Translations under genes and position numbers: made by a program
The notes under the pieces: generated by a model
What the model saw: only the letters and a program-made list of their open reading frames with translations
Databases searched by the model: none
Told to the model about the DNA's origin: nothing
Origin: an uncultured Dysgonomonas sp.
Lineage (GTDB): Bacteria > Bacteroidota > Bacteroidia > Bacteroidales > Dysgonomonadaceae
Assembly: GCA_937995835.1 (NCBI GenBank)
Contig: CALKIV010000018.1
Coordinates: 1 to 33,256 of the forward strand
Direction: 5' to 3'
Length of the DNA: 33,256 bases
Part shown: piece by piece, positions 15,164-23,585 of the stretch
How positions within the stretch are numbered: position 1 is the first letter of the stretch
Layout of the letters: each line of letters starts with the position of its first letter

Positions 15164-16324
15164 ATGATGATACATAGAATAACTCTGCTTATTTTACTCA
15201 CACTGTTTACTTGTATATCTCATGCTCAAACGACTATAGGAACCAACTCGAAGGCGATGGATGGAGCTTTGTTGCAATTGAAGGAAAATGAGGAGCTAGG
15301 AGCTAACTCGTCTAAAGGTTTGGGGATGCCTCGTGTAAAATTGACTGACTATACTTCGTTGATTGATCTTGGAGCAAATCTAGATGCAATGGAGCACATC
15401 GGGCTTATGGTCTACAACCTCAATGAGTGTTTGTTTGGCAAGGGGGATGATCAAGGACTCTATATTTGGGATGGCATCTATTGGCAGCCTCTGACTGCTA
15501 GAGCATCACAAACAGACGATGTGCGTTCTGTGATAGATGATGGAGTTAACAAAATCACCACACACTATAAGGACGAAACAGTGGAATATTATTATGCCTC
15601 GTTTGGCGATGCTGGTGTGTGGCTAACCTCTCATTTACGTACTAAATATGCCAAAGATGGAAGTGAATTGATAGCTGTTACGGCTTACCAAGAAGGTGTT
15701 TTAAAGCAAAAAACTTATTTTGCAACTCCTCAAAATCACTATCTATACTCCAATCGCTCTGTCATGGATTTAGATGATAAAGACTTTTTGTGTAATTTCG
15801 ATCAAGTGGTTGTCGCTGGCAATAAACCGGGTCCCAAGGAAGTGGAATCTATTGAGATGTATCTTCATGGAAAACCTTATGTGCAAGGAATTTGCCCTAA
15901 GGGGTGGCATGTGCCTAGCGACAGAGAGTGGAATTTGCTGGAGAAAGAACTGACTGAAAATTGGCAAAAATACACTCAAAATTATACAGCTAGTCCAGTT
16001 GTTCAGGTGTGGAATGATGCATGGAATACGATACAAGAGTTTAGAGGAAGTATTCAAGCTTTGGTAGCTGTAACTTCAGAACGCAACTCTGAAGGAAGTC
16101 CGTCTAATGGTAGGTCGAAGAAAGGAAAAGATGGAGGTTTGGATATCATATACCCGGGTGTATTTAGTCAATATGGGCATATCTACCCTGGTGATATTAT
16201 TATATACACCTCTAGTCGATTTAGCAGCACTTCTAATCATGATAGATGGATGCGATTGAGAAATAACAATGTGTTAAAGGCAACATCTTCCTCTATGGGA
16301 AGTTTGCGTTGCAAGAAAAATTGA
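15164..16324 (+). CDS. Secreted FISUMP-domain protein
   Basis: 386 residues. A signal peptide (about 1-22, ending I-S-H-A-Q) is followed by a segment of the type T-T-I-G-T-N-S-K-A-M-D-G-A-L-L-Q and W-D-G-I-Y-W-Q-P-L, common at the N-terminus of Bacteroidota cell-surface proteins. The C-terminal part has G-I-C-P-K-G-W-H-V-P-S-D-R-E-W-N-L-L near residue 245 and ends S-M-G-S-L-R-C-K-K-N, both hallmarks of the Fibrobacter succinogenes major paralogous (FISUMP) domain. No enzymatic role is known. An ATG one codon later (15167) is an equally possible start. It is monocistronic or loosely linked to the membrane protein 67 bp downstream. Confidence 0.8.
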   Translation: MMIHRITLLILLTLFTCISHAQTTIGTNSKAMDGALLQLKENEELGANSSKGLGMPRVKLTDYTSLIDLGANLDAMEHIGLMVYNLNECLFGKGDDQGLYIWDGIYWQPLTARASQTDDVRSVIDDGVNKITTHYKDETVEYYYASFGDAGVWLTSHLRTKYAKDGSELIAVTAYQEGVLKQKTYFATPQNHYLYSNRSVMDLDDKDFLCNFDQVVVAGNKPGPKEVESIEMYLHGKPYVQGICPKGWHVPSDREWNLLEKELTENWQKYTQNYTASPVVQVWNDAWNTIQEFRGSIQALVAVTSERNSEGSPSNGRSKKGKDGGLDIIYPGVFSQYGHIYPGDIIIYTSSRFSSTSNHDRWMRLRNNNVLKATSSSMGSLRCKKN

Positions 16325-16391
16325 GACCTAAGCTTGTGGGTATGGGTGCAAAAAAGTAATTTCATCTATTCTTTATTAAAATCCAATTTGA

Positions 16392-17762
16392 ATGTCAACA
16401 AAAATATCAGATTACAAATACTCTCTATTCTTTTTTGTAATCACTGCCATTTATTCTTTAAGTTTCTCGGTAAACATCTTACGAGTAACTGATGATAACT
16501 TTCGCTTTTTCGACCGTGTTGACGAAGAAATGATTATTGGTCGTCTGATGGCCTCACAGTTAGAAAGTCCATTCGCTTATTCAGGACTGCCCGGTTCTTA
16601 TGTATTTCAATATTATAAGAACGATGATGGCAGCTTGCGAGAGAAGGTGTTGGAATATGACGAAGATGGGGAACTCAACATCAGATCTAAAATTGAAACC
16701 ACATACAATGACTATATCACACAACAGCAAATTCATGAAGGCAAATATAATGCCTATATGACTCAGCCGGGGGGACAAGGCATTATGTATAGTCTTTTGC
16801 AAGAAACTCTTCCTGTGGATAATGGGGTAAAATTGCAGATCTTTAGATTGATAACCATATTGCTAAGTGCAATGTTTTTATCGCTATTTATGACATGGAT
16901 TTATAAAAATTTCAATCTCACGGTTGCCATCGTCACCTTCCTTTTATCGGCCTTCATTCCCATATTTATTCTCTTTGGATATAGCCTCTGGTGGGCGCTG
17001 TGGAGCTATTATATTCCCTTCACGGTTCTTCTCCTAGTTTTGGATAGAAGAAAGAGAAAAGGTGTAGAATTGTTTGATAATAGGCTGTTGCTCTATATTG
17101 CAGGATTGCTGTTCTTGAAATTCTTTTTCACAGGTTTTGAATTTATTACAAGTGTGCTTGTGATGAGTGTTTGTCCTATTATTTATTATCTGATATTAGA
17201 GAATAAGTCTTTGAAAAGTAACATTATTTATTTTGTGAAATCGTCCTTGGCTGCAGTATCAGGCGTCTTGGTTGGTGTTGCTTTTTTGATGACACAAATA
17301 TATTTTCTGGCAGGTAGCCTGTCAGCAGGTGTCGAGTATCTTCAAGGAGCCTTTCTCAGGCGTTCTTCTTACAGCGAAATGATGGATAAAATATCTATAT
17401 TCGATGTTCTTGATCGTCATCTTAATAGAGAAGTTTTTAGATTCGATTGGAACACAGATCTTACCATAAAGTATAGCACACTGTTGTTAATCATCGGTTT
17501 GTTGTGTTTGTTGTTTGTCTTTTTGAAAAAGAAGACAAGTTTGCTACAAACACGCAACTATCTGGCATTGATTAGCATCACTGCAATCTCCATTTTAGGA
17601 CCTCTTGCTTGGATTACGATTCTGACTCAACATGCCTATACTCATTCATTGGATATTGTTGTTTGGTATTTTCCTTTCTGCTTTTTTGGTTTTGCCGTTA
17701 TCGGGGTAGGGGTAAACCTATTGATAGAGAGGGGTAAATCAATATTCTTGCAAAAACATTAA
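16392..17762 (+). CDS. Multi-span membrane protein, possibly GT-C-fold
   Basis: 456 residues with about ten hydrophobic helices. The first (about 10-30) is followed by a ~110-residue hydrophilic loop with D-E-E-M-I-I-G-R-L and then closely packed helices to the C-terminus. One N-terminal helix, a large extracytoplasmic loop and many later helices resemble GT-C-fold glycosyltransferases, and D-D-N-F-R-F-F-D-R-V-D-E just after helix 1 could supply the acidic metal or substrate residues. I could not match a named family, so this is a topology-based suggestion. No cell-envelope biosynthesis neighbours support it. Confidence 0.6.
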   Translation: MSTKISDYKYSLFFFVITAIYSLSFSVNILRVTDDNFRFFDRVDEEMIIGRLMASQLESPFAYSGLPGSYVFQYYKNDDGSLREKVLEYDEDGELNIRSKIETTYNDYITQQQIHEGKYNAYMTQPGGQGIMYSLLQETLPVDNGVKLQIFRLITILLSAMFLSLFMTWIYKNFNLTVAIVTFLLSAFIPIFILFGYSLWWALWSYYIPFTVLLLVLDRRKRKGVELFDNRLLLYIAGLLFLKFFFTGFEFITSVLVMSVCPIIYYLILENKSLKSNIIYFVKSSLAAVSGVLVGVAFLMTQIYFLAGSLSAGVEYLQGAFLRRSSYSEMMDKISIFDVLDRHLNREVFRFDWNTDLTIKYSTLLLIIGLLCLLFVFLKKKTSLLQTRNYLALISITAISILGPLAWITILTQHAYTHSLDIVVWYFPFCFFGFAVIGVGVNLLIERGKSIFLQKH

Positions 17763-17832
17763 TGAAGCTGTAACCTTTTGCCCTTTCATTTGTCATATTA
17801 GATATAAGTACAAATCTAAATAGAAAACGACA

Positions 17833-18564
17833 ATGAAAAAACTACTACTATTGGGCTTCCTGCTACCTTTAATGCTATTATCTTTTGAGGCATGTGCAGG
17901 CAATAAAAAAGTGATGAAGGGAAATAAGGATATTGTGAAGAAAGAATTTGCAATATCAGCATATGACAAAATCGCTTTAAGCTCTTTTCATAACATCGTT
18001 TATGAGCAAACTGATACACCAACAGGATATGTCACAGTGGAAGCAGATGAAAATGTTATGCCCTATGTGGAGGTGAAAGTTGTTGACAAAGAACTGCGTA
18101 TACGTCTGAATGAAAAGGACTCAAAGCCCTCTAAGTTTGTTGTGTATGCTAATTCTGCCGACCTCAAGAAAATATCCTTGTCAGGAGCGGGCAACTTCAA
18201 GGCAGGCAAGAAGGTAAAACTTAACAACCTCAACATCTCTCTGTCAGGTGCCGGAAATATTAATTTCGACGATCTGGAGGTAGAAACCATAGATTGTGGA
18301 TTGTCAGGAGCCGGAAACATTTCGCTTGTAGGAAAGGCCGATCGTGCAGATTTCAGGGTGTCGGGAGCTGGAAATGTTAAAGCAGAAGAACTTGTTGCAC
18401 AGCATGCTAAATGTAGAGTGTCGGGTGTCGGAAACATTAATGTTAAGGCTTTAGATAAACTGGAAGCAAGCGTAAGTGGAGTAGGAAATATTAACTATAG
18501 AGGTGAGCCTAAGGAGTTGAAAAAATCTCAAAGTGGTATGGGGAAGGTGAGAAAGAGAGATTAA
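17833..18564 (+). CDS. GIN-domain (DUF2807) secreted protein
   Basis: 243 residues. A hydrophobic N-terminal signal ends near F-E-A-C-A-G-N (Cys21; a lipobox SFEAC is possible though unusual). The rest is a parallel beta-helix of the putative auto-transporter adhesin head GIN family. Six turns share the motif S-G-A/V-G-N: S-L-S-G-A-G-N twice, G-L-S-G-A-G-N, R-V-S-G-A-G-N, R-V-S-G-V-G-N and S-V-S-G-V-G-N, spaced about 18-21 residues. The C-terminal tail is basic and ends M-G-K-V-R-K-R-D. Function unknown; such proteins are assumed to face the envelope. It is followed by a terminator. Confidence 0.88.
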   Translation: MKKLLLLGFLLPLMLLSFEACAGNKKVMKGNKDIVKKEFAISAYDKIALSSFHNIVYEQTDTPTGYVTVEADENVMPYVEVKVVDKELRIRLNEKDSKPSKFVVYANSADLKKISLSGAGNFKAGKKVKLNNLNISLSGAGNINFDDLEVETIDCGLSGAGNISLVGKADRADFRVSGAGNVKAEELVAQHAKCRVSGVGNINVKALDKLEASVSGVGNINYRGEPKELKKSQSGMGKVRKRD

Positions 18565-18634
18565 GAAGCTGAAGAAAAGCTTCTCGAAAATATACTAATA
18601 GGTTTTGGTTTTAGGCACATTGTGCCAGTGAAAC

Positions 18635-18672
18635 AAAGAGATGTGTCTTGTGAGGTGCATCTCTTTTGTTTT
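18635..18672 (+). terminator. Terminator after the GIN-domain gene
   Basis: AAAGAGATG (18635-18643) and CATCTCTTT (18658-18666) form a perfect 9-bp stem with a 14-nt loop, followed by TTGTTTTAT. Confidence 0.75.
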
Positions 18673-18690
18673 ATATGTTTGGAAAGGTAG

Positions 18691-18730
18691 AAAAAATATA
18701 TCCCCTCCTGATTGTCAAGAGGGGATATAT
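18691..18730 (-). terminator. Terminator after the GH28 gene
   Basis: A perfect 12-bp inverted repeat, ATATATCCCCTC (18696-18707) and GAGGGGATATAT (18719-18730), with an 11-nt loop. On the minus strand it is followed by T6 (18696-18691), so it fits the end of the GH28/CE12 transcript. Confidence 0.8.
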
Positions 18731-18782
18731 CACACCAAGTAATTACAAAAATTAATTCAACCTTTTTTTAAGATGGAATCGT

Positions 18783-20171
18783 TTATTTAGTTGCATTCAA
18801 TACCGTATACTTCACGTCATTTTCTATCACGTTTTCGGCATGAATCACTTTCTTTACAAAGCTTTTTACCGTATCCACTTGAATATTGGTTAGTTTCACA
18901 GTGCCCACAGGACGGCGTTCGTCTCCTTTTATTTCGTAAATTGCTTCTGCCGAATTGCAGGTCACATTGCTTAGATTGATGTTGTCAATCTTTGTGATAC
19001 GGGTTTCGTAGGTCGGAAAATCTCTCCATTGGTATAGCACATCGGTATCGATCTCGAATACACGATTCGTCTTTCCGGAGCTTACATTTTTCACATAAAT
19101 ATTTTCAATGTCTCCACCTCTACGATGGTTGGTTTTGATGTAAACAAAGCGCATCACCGATTTTGGAGCACTGCAATCGTGCAAGTATATATTACGGATG
19201 CCTCCCGAAAGCTCACTGCCAAGTCCTAGCATGGTATGCCCTTTCAGGACGGTACAGTTGCGCACTACGATGTTCTCGGTTGGCTGATTTAGTCTCCAGG
19301 CATCTTGATTGCTACCTGATTTCAACACCACTGCATCGTCGCCCTGATCGAAGGTACAGTCTTCTACCAAGAAGTTGCGTGTCATTTCCAGATCGATGCC
19401 GTCATTGTTGTGCCCATGAGCCTTAAGGTCTAGGTTGCGCACCACACCGCCATCACATTTGAAGAGGTGAACACACCAAAATGGGCTCTCCCTGATTTTG
19501 AATCCATCGAGATATACATTCTTGCATCGGTTGAGGTGGATCATATAGGGGCGAATCCTATTGCCTTCGTCAGCAAATTGACGTTCCTCCACGGCCACAC
19601 CTGTTGACATCATGGTATATAGGCGAGCAGCTGCATCCATATAAGGCTTTTCGCGTGGAAACCAGATTTTCCAAGTGTCCATGTTGGGTTTCAATGTTCC
19701 TTTACCCGTGATGGCTATGTTTTCGCACTCCCAAGCGTAGATCAGGGGCGAATAGTTGAAAAGCTCCATACCCTCCAAAGTGGTTTGCACGGCAGGCAGA
19801 TAGTCAGCAGGTTTGTCCGAAAATTTTACCACTGCATCGTCTTCCAAATGTAGGTTGACATTGCTCTTTAGATGAATAGATCCTGTAAACCACTCCCCAT
19901 TGGGGATCACTACACGCCCTCCTCCAGCCTTGTTGCATGCCTCTATGGCATCTGCAATGGCTTGAGTGTTGTCTACTGTGCCACCCTCCACTGCGCCATA
20001 GGCGGTGATGGGGAAATCTTTTTCGGGAAAGACAAACAGTTTGATGCTGTCCATCTCAAAAGGCGCATCCACATGGATGTACTGATAATTTGCCTTTTTA
20101 TCTCCCGAGCAAGAGAACAGTAAGGTCAGTAAGATTAGCGTTGTTGTCCAAAGGTTTAAGGTTTGTTTCAT
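18783..20171 (-). CDS. Glycoside hydrolase family 28 lipoprotein (polygalacturonase type)
   Basis: 462 residues. Lipobox LLFSC (Cys21), so probably membrane-anchored. After an N-terminal F-P-I-T-A-Y-G-A-V, a right-handed beta-helix carries the GH28 catalytic sites: N-N-D-G-I-D (255-260, candidate acid/base Asp257 and Asp260), D-Q-G-D-D-A (Asp278/Asp279), G-H-T-M-L-G-L-G-S-E (His312) and I-K-T-N-H-R-R-G-G. It hydrolyses galacturonide bonds in pectin or rhamnogalacturonan; the exact substrate is not settled. It is 19 bp downstream of the CE12-type esterase, so the pair is cotranscribed and may deacetylate and cleave the same polymer. Confidence 0.9.
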   Translation of the reverse strand: MKQTLNLWTTTLILLTLLFSCSGDKKANYQYIHVDAPFEMDSIKLFVFPEKDFPITAYGAVEGGTVDNTQAIADAIEACNKAGGGRVVIPNGEWFTGSIHLKSNVNLHLEDDAVVKFSDKPADYLPAVQTTLEGMELFNYSPLIYAWECENIAITGKGTLKPNMDTWKIWFPREKPYMDAAARLYTMMSTGVAVEERQFADEGNRIRPYMIHLNRCKNVYLDGFKIRESPFWCVHLFKCDGGVVRNLDLKAHGHNNDGIDLEMTRNFLVEDCTFDQGDDAVVLKSGSNQDAWRLNQPTENIVVRNCTVLKGHTMLGLGSELSGGIRNIYLHDCSAPKSVMRFVYIKTNHRRGGDIENIYVKNVSSGKTNRVFEIDTDVLYQWRDFPTYETRITKIDNINLSNVTCNSAEAIYEIKGDERRPVGTVKLTNIQVDTVKSFVKKVIHAENVIENDVKYTVLNATK

Positions 20172-20190
20172 CTTTTTTTTAGTTCTAAAT

Positions 20191-20988
20191 TTATTTTTTC
20201 AGCAAATCGTTGAAAGCATTCGGAATCATATTTTGTCTGATCATTTCTTCTGCAGCCAACTGTGAAAAAAGTGCTGCGCCTGCTATCTTCAGATGCGTAT
20301 TGTCTTTATTGCAATAGATATATTTTTTTGCTTTCTCGAAGCCATAATCTTCTACCAATTTTTGGGTCAGTTTCGTCATGTCCACCAATGGCACATCTAG
20401 CTTTTGAGCCAGTGCACGCATCGCCATAGGATAGTTCATTGTAGAATCATTGCCACAGATGTGCGACAGATTGTGTAGCGATTCGGGTATCAGTTTGCCC
20501 TCTTCGTCCATCGTTCCTCTGACCACGGATGTCAACAAAATAGGGTGTGCACCTTTTGCTCGCACATCGTCCACATATTTTGTCAAATATTCTTGATATT
20601 GCCCCCAAGCAGCAGTACCTCTTACCTTAGGGCCATAGCCCTCGCTATCTTCTCCTTTTAGCTTTTCGTCGTTGTGCCCAAACTGAATCAGCACATAGTC
20701 GCCCTGTTGTACAGAATCTTTTACCTGATGCCAAAACTCGGCATGAAAAGATTTAGAGCTCCTTCCCGATTTGGCAAAGTTTTTCACTTCCACATCTTTT
20801 TCCAGATAGATGGGCAAAAGTTCCACCCAACCTCTTTCTTCGTTTTTGCCACTGTGTCGTTCTTCGTCGTGCTCGCACATTGTGGAGTCGCCAATGGTAA
20901 TGAGTCTGATTTGTGCTGTTGTCACATTGGTGAAGCACACTAGGGCAAGGAGGATTAAAAAGGTTTTACTAAGGTTTAGCTTTCTCAT
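20191..20988 (-). CDS. CE12-type rhamnogalacturonan acetylesterase (SGNH hydrolase)
   Basis: 265 residues. Signal peptide about 1-25 (ending T-T-A-Q). SGNH blocks: block I I-G-D-S-T-M with nucleophile Ser35, block II S-G-R-S-S-K-S-F (Gly75), block III G-H-N-D (Asn106), and block V D-N-T-H-L (Asp229 and His232). The GDST and the Ser-rich block II are typical of CE12 rhamnogalacturonan acetylesterases. It removes acetyl groups from pectin backbone sugars in the periplasm. It starts about 77 bp downstream of an unusual inverted repeat (21065-21085) and is followed by GH28 after 19 bp. Confidence 0.9.
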   Translation of the reverse strand: MRKLNLSKTFLILLALVCFTNVTTAQIRLITIGDSTMCEHDEERHSGKNEERGWVELLPIYLEKDVEVKNFAKSGRSSKSFHAEFWHQVKDSVQQGDYVLIQFGHNDEKLKGEDSEGYGPKVRGTAAWGQYQEYLTKYVDDVRAKGAHPILLTSVVRGTMDEEGKLIPESLHNLSHICGNDSTMNYPMAMRALAQKLDVPLVDMTKLTQKLVEDYGFEKAKKYIYCNKDNTHLKIAGAALFSQLAAEEMIRQNMIPNAFNDLLKK

Positions 20989-21064
20989 TTTTAGTGATGA
21001 ATTTATATGTTACAAATTAAATATTTACTTCTTGTTTTGACTATGTATAAGCGTTCCAAAACAT

Positions 21065-21085
21065 TCACTTTTGTACACAAAGTGA
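21065..21085. promoter_or_regulatory. Inverted repeat, candidate operator upstream of CE12/GH28
   Basis: TCACTTT and AAAGTGA, perfect 7-bp arms separated by 7 bp (TGTACAC), 77 bp upstream of the CE12 ATG. A -7-like TAACTTTG (minus, 21107-21100) lies just upstream of it. Its size and position suit a dimeric regulator; the nearby AraR/NrtR-type protein is an obvious candidate, but no matching copy is seen upstream of that gene or of GH43. Confidence 0.4.
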
Positions 21086-21163
21086 TCTTTATTTACTCTC
21101 AAAGTTAATAATGTAAGGCAAAGAGAGAAACTGTGTGTGACCGAATCAGCAAACTGTTTTCGT

Positions 21164-22546
21164 TTATTTGATGGCATATACTTTGCCCTCAGCATCAAAA
21201 TCTACCTTTACCATTGCCGGCATTTCTCTGAAAGGAGACTGGTTGTCATTGCCAAAATAGGTGCACCACCACTGTCCGTTATGGTCTTTGATGTAAGATG
21301 TACCTCCACCACAAGGCACAGCCTCGTGTCGTAAACGGTAGGGACCGTATATTGATTCTGATATGGCTACCATGCTGCTATATCGTCCTTCATACGAGTC
21401 GGCAGCTGTAAGATAATATAGTCCATTGTGCTTGAACATAAAGGCGCCTTCGTGCCCTATGTCTTCACAGTCTCTTCGTGATTCGCAAGTGCGAGCATGA
21501 TGACTAGGATCTAGATCGGGATCGATCAGCACAGGTTTTACAGGTTCTTCTACCAATGCGCTCATGTCGTCATTCATTTTGGCTATCCATCCACCACCAT
21601 AGATCAGATAGACGCTGCCATCTTCGTCCTCAAACAAGGATGCATCTATGTCTGTGTCCCACTTGCCATCGTTTGCCAAAGCGTTCACATAAGGTCCTTC
21701 GGGCTTGCCTGTGGCGCTTTTTAGTAAACCTCTATCGCCCGGAGGCATGCTGATGGTGATAAAGTAATTTCCTTTCACATAGTGTATTTCAGGCGCCCAC
21801 AGCGCTCTGACAGCTTTGTGATGAAAACGCCAAGTTTTTTGCCAAGTGCCATCTTTTTCGAAAGTCCAAACCAATCCCATGTAATCCCATTTTTGTAGGT
21901 CGTCCGACACCCAGAGCTCCACACCATCGTTGAAGTGCCAAATATCGCTTCCGGTCGAGCCTGTCAGATAATATCTTCCGTCGCCCCCGATACAAATTAC
22001 AGCGTCGCGAATCTGTGCATCAAACAAGGGTTTTATTTCCGGAATCAAGCCGTTTTTTACAACACTTCCCATTTTGTCAGGGTTGGAATTGTATTTCAGC
22101 CATTTAGGACTTGGACCTCCAATAGCTGTGCTGTTAGGACCACTGATGCCGAGGTTTATGTTACGAGCACCGTCCTTCATCGGCTCGGGCTCAAATGTTT
22201 TTGTTCTAGCTTGAAAATATATTGAGTCGTTTCCTAAGATCAATTCGCACATGGTGACATCGTAGGGCAGGTCAGACGATTTTACTCTAACCTTGATCTG
22301 ATCTCCTTCGGAGGCTAAGGCTTTGCCCTTTGTCCATTCTCCATCGTTCAGATTATATTCTCCATTATTTATTCTAATGGAGTCAGACTGCAAAGTTTCT
22401 ATTGCATTAGACTCTATCCACTCGGAGGGTGCTACCTCATCTTTTGGAGCAAAAGTAGATTCACCTTTGTTGTTTCCACAAGAGGAAATCAAAAAGAGGA
22501 GAGGTGTTGTCCAGATCAAAAATCTTCTTAGGAAATTTGTTTTCAT
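21164..22546 (-). CDS. Glycoside hydrolase family 43 lipoprotein (arabinan/arabinofuranosidase type)
   Basis: 460 residues. Lipobox LISSC (Cys23). Residues ~35-150 are a beta-rich region of unknown type; the five-bladed propeller starts near 175. Catalytic acids: Asp181 (Q-I-R-D-A-V), Asp301 (D-T-D-I-D-A-S-L-F-E-D) and Glu366 (G-H-E-G-A-F-M-F). W-A-P-E-I-H-Y-V-K-G-N-Y-F-I and Y-L-I-Y-G-G-G-W are standard blade signatures. Likely releases arabinose or related sugars from pectin side chains; exact specificity is not readable. It is the first minus-strand gene next to the divergent Nudix regulator. The gap to CE12 downstream is 175 bp, so GH43 may form its own transcript. Confidence 0.88.
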   Translation of the reverse strand: MKTNFLRRFLIWTTPLLFLISSCGNNKGESTFAPKDEVAPSEWIESNAIETLQSDSIRINNGEYNLNDGEWTKGKALASEGDQIKVRVKSSDLPYDVTMCELILGNDSIYFQARTKTFEPEPMKDGARNINLGISGPNSTAIGGPSPKWLKYNSNPDKMGSVVKNGLIPEIKPLFDAQIRDAVICIGGDGRYYLTGSTGSDIWHFNDGVELWVSDDLQKWDYMGLVWTFEKDGTWQKTWRFHHKAVRALWAPEIHYVKGNYFITISMPPGDRGLLKSATGKPEGPYVNALANDGKWDTDIDASLFEDEDGSVYLIYGGGWIAKMNDDMSALVEEPVKPVLIDPDLDPSHHARTCESRRDCEDIGHEGAFMFKHNGLYYLTAADSYEGRYSSMVAISESIYGPYRLRHEAVPCGGGTSYIKDHNGQWWCTYFGNDNQSPFREMPAMVKVDFDAEGKVYAIK

Positions 22547-22732
22547 AACTTTCTTAGATTTTGTTATTGTTAGCGATAATAAAATTAGTGATAAACTCTA
22601 AGTTGAGGGGGGGATAAATTGTTCTAATACATAGAGTATTTAACGCAATATTGTTTTTTAGGCATTATTGTAGCATCACCAAGAGCATAATTGGGTAAAA
22701 TTGAAATATTCTGGGTTAATCTATTTTCTTAA

Positions 22733-22763
22733 TTTGTTTAGTTATCTAAAAGATGTAATTTCG
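22733..22763 (+). promoter_or_regulatory. Candidate promoter of the Nudix regulator
   Basis: TTTG (22733-22736), 19 bp, TAATTTCG (22756-22763). One mismatch to TAnnTTTG with correct spacing. It would give a leader of about 25-30 nt before the ATG at 22795. Confidence 0.5.
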
Positions 22764-22794
22764 TTTTCTGATTTCAAAAACATAAATAGTGTTC

Positions 22795-23502
22795 ATGAAG
22801 AAAAAATTTATACATACCTATGTCTCTGTAGACTGTGTGATCTTGGGGTTCGATGGTGAACAAATCAATATTCTCTTGGTGAAAAAAGACAAGGCCAATG
22901 AGAATGCCCTAAAGCTTCCCGGTAGTCTGATCTACGACGACGAGGATGTAGATGATGCTGCCCATCGGGTGCTCTTTGAGCTGACGGGGGTCAAGAGTAA
23001 GGCTTTGGTGCAGTTCAGGTGTTTTGCCTCTCCCGACAGGGCGAGTAGCGATGAGGATATGGCTTGGCTGGATGTTGAGTATCAGCCAAATATCAATCGG
23101 CTGATCACTGTGGCTTATCTCTCTTTGTTGCGTATAGATCAGAAACTCAACAATATATCGAAATACAAGGAAACCCAATGGTGTCCTTTGAGCGAGATGC
23201 CTAAGTTGCCTTTCGACCACAATTTGGTTGTAACCAGTTCGCTACACGAGATCAGGCGCTGGATAGAGCTAGATTCATCTTTGGTTTATGAACTTTTGCC
23301 TCGCAAGTTTATCATCAGTCAGTTGCACAAACTGCATGAGGCTATTTACGACAAAAAGATTGATATTCGTAATTTTCATAAGAAGATCACTTCCTTGCCC
23401 TATATCAATGTCTTGGAAGAGAAACAAAAGAATGTTTCGCATCGTGCTGCCCGATTCTATAAGTTCAATCGTCAGGCCTATAACAAGATTAGGGGGATTT
23501 AG
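22795..23502 (+). CDS. NrtR/AraR-type Nudix-related transcriptional regulator
   Basis: 235 residues from ATG 22795; an in-frame GTG two codons upstream (22789) is less likely. The N-terminal ~140 residues are a Nudix fold (V-D-C-V-I-L-G-F-D, L-K-L-P-G-S-L-I). The Nudix box is broken: canonical G-x5-E-x7-R-E-x-x-E-E-x-G appears as G-S-L-I-Y-D-D then R-V-L-F-E-L-T-G, lacking key acids, so it probably senses a ligand without hydrolysing it. The C-terminus (~155-235) has the winged-helix pattern L-L-P-R-K-F-I-I-S-Q-L-H-K-L-H-E, D-I-R-N-F-H-K-K-I and Y-K-F-N-R-Q-A-Y. Regulators of this type in Bacteroides (AraR) control arabinose genes; here it lies divergent to a GH43, which suits that role. Confidence 0.85.
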   Translation: MKKKFIHTYVSVDCVILGFDGEQINILLVKKDKANENALKLPGSLIYDDEDVDDAAHRVLFELTGVKSKALVQFRCFASPDRASSDEDMAWLDVEYQPNINRLITVAYLSLLRIDQKLNNISKYKETQWCPLSEMPKLPFDHNLVVTSSLHEIRRWIELDSSLVYELLPRKFIISQLHKLHEAIYDKKIDIRNFHKKITSLPYINVLEEKQKNVSHRAARFYKFNRQAYNKIRGI

Positions 23503-23514
23503 AGATTAAAAAAT

Positions 23515-23549
23515 AGAGGCATTATTCTTTTCAGAACAATGCCTCTTTC
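23515..23549. terminator. Bidirectional terminator between regulator and Spy-like gene
   Basis: AGAGGCATT (23515-23523) pairs with AATGCCTCT (23538-23546), with additional TTC/GAA pairing in the loop. T-rich on the right (plus use) and A-rich on the left at 23507-23513 (minus use), so it can end both converging transcripts. Confidence 0.75.
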
Positions 23550-23585
23550 ACAACCTAAACTATTATTTTATACCTCTTCGGATTT

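Noticed and set aside
18568..18590. Hairpin GAAGCT/AGCTTC just after the GIN-domain gene
   Set aside because: Only six base pairs and no T-tract; the real terminator is the 9-bp stem at 18635-18666.
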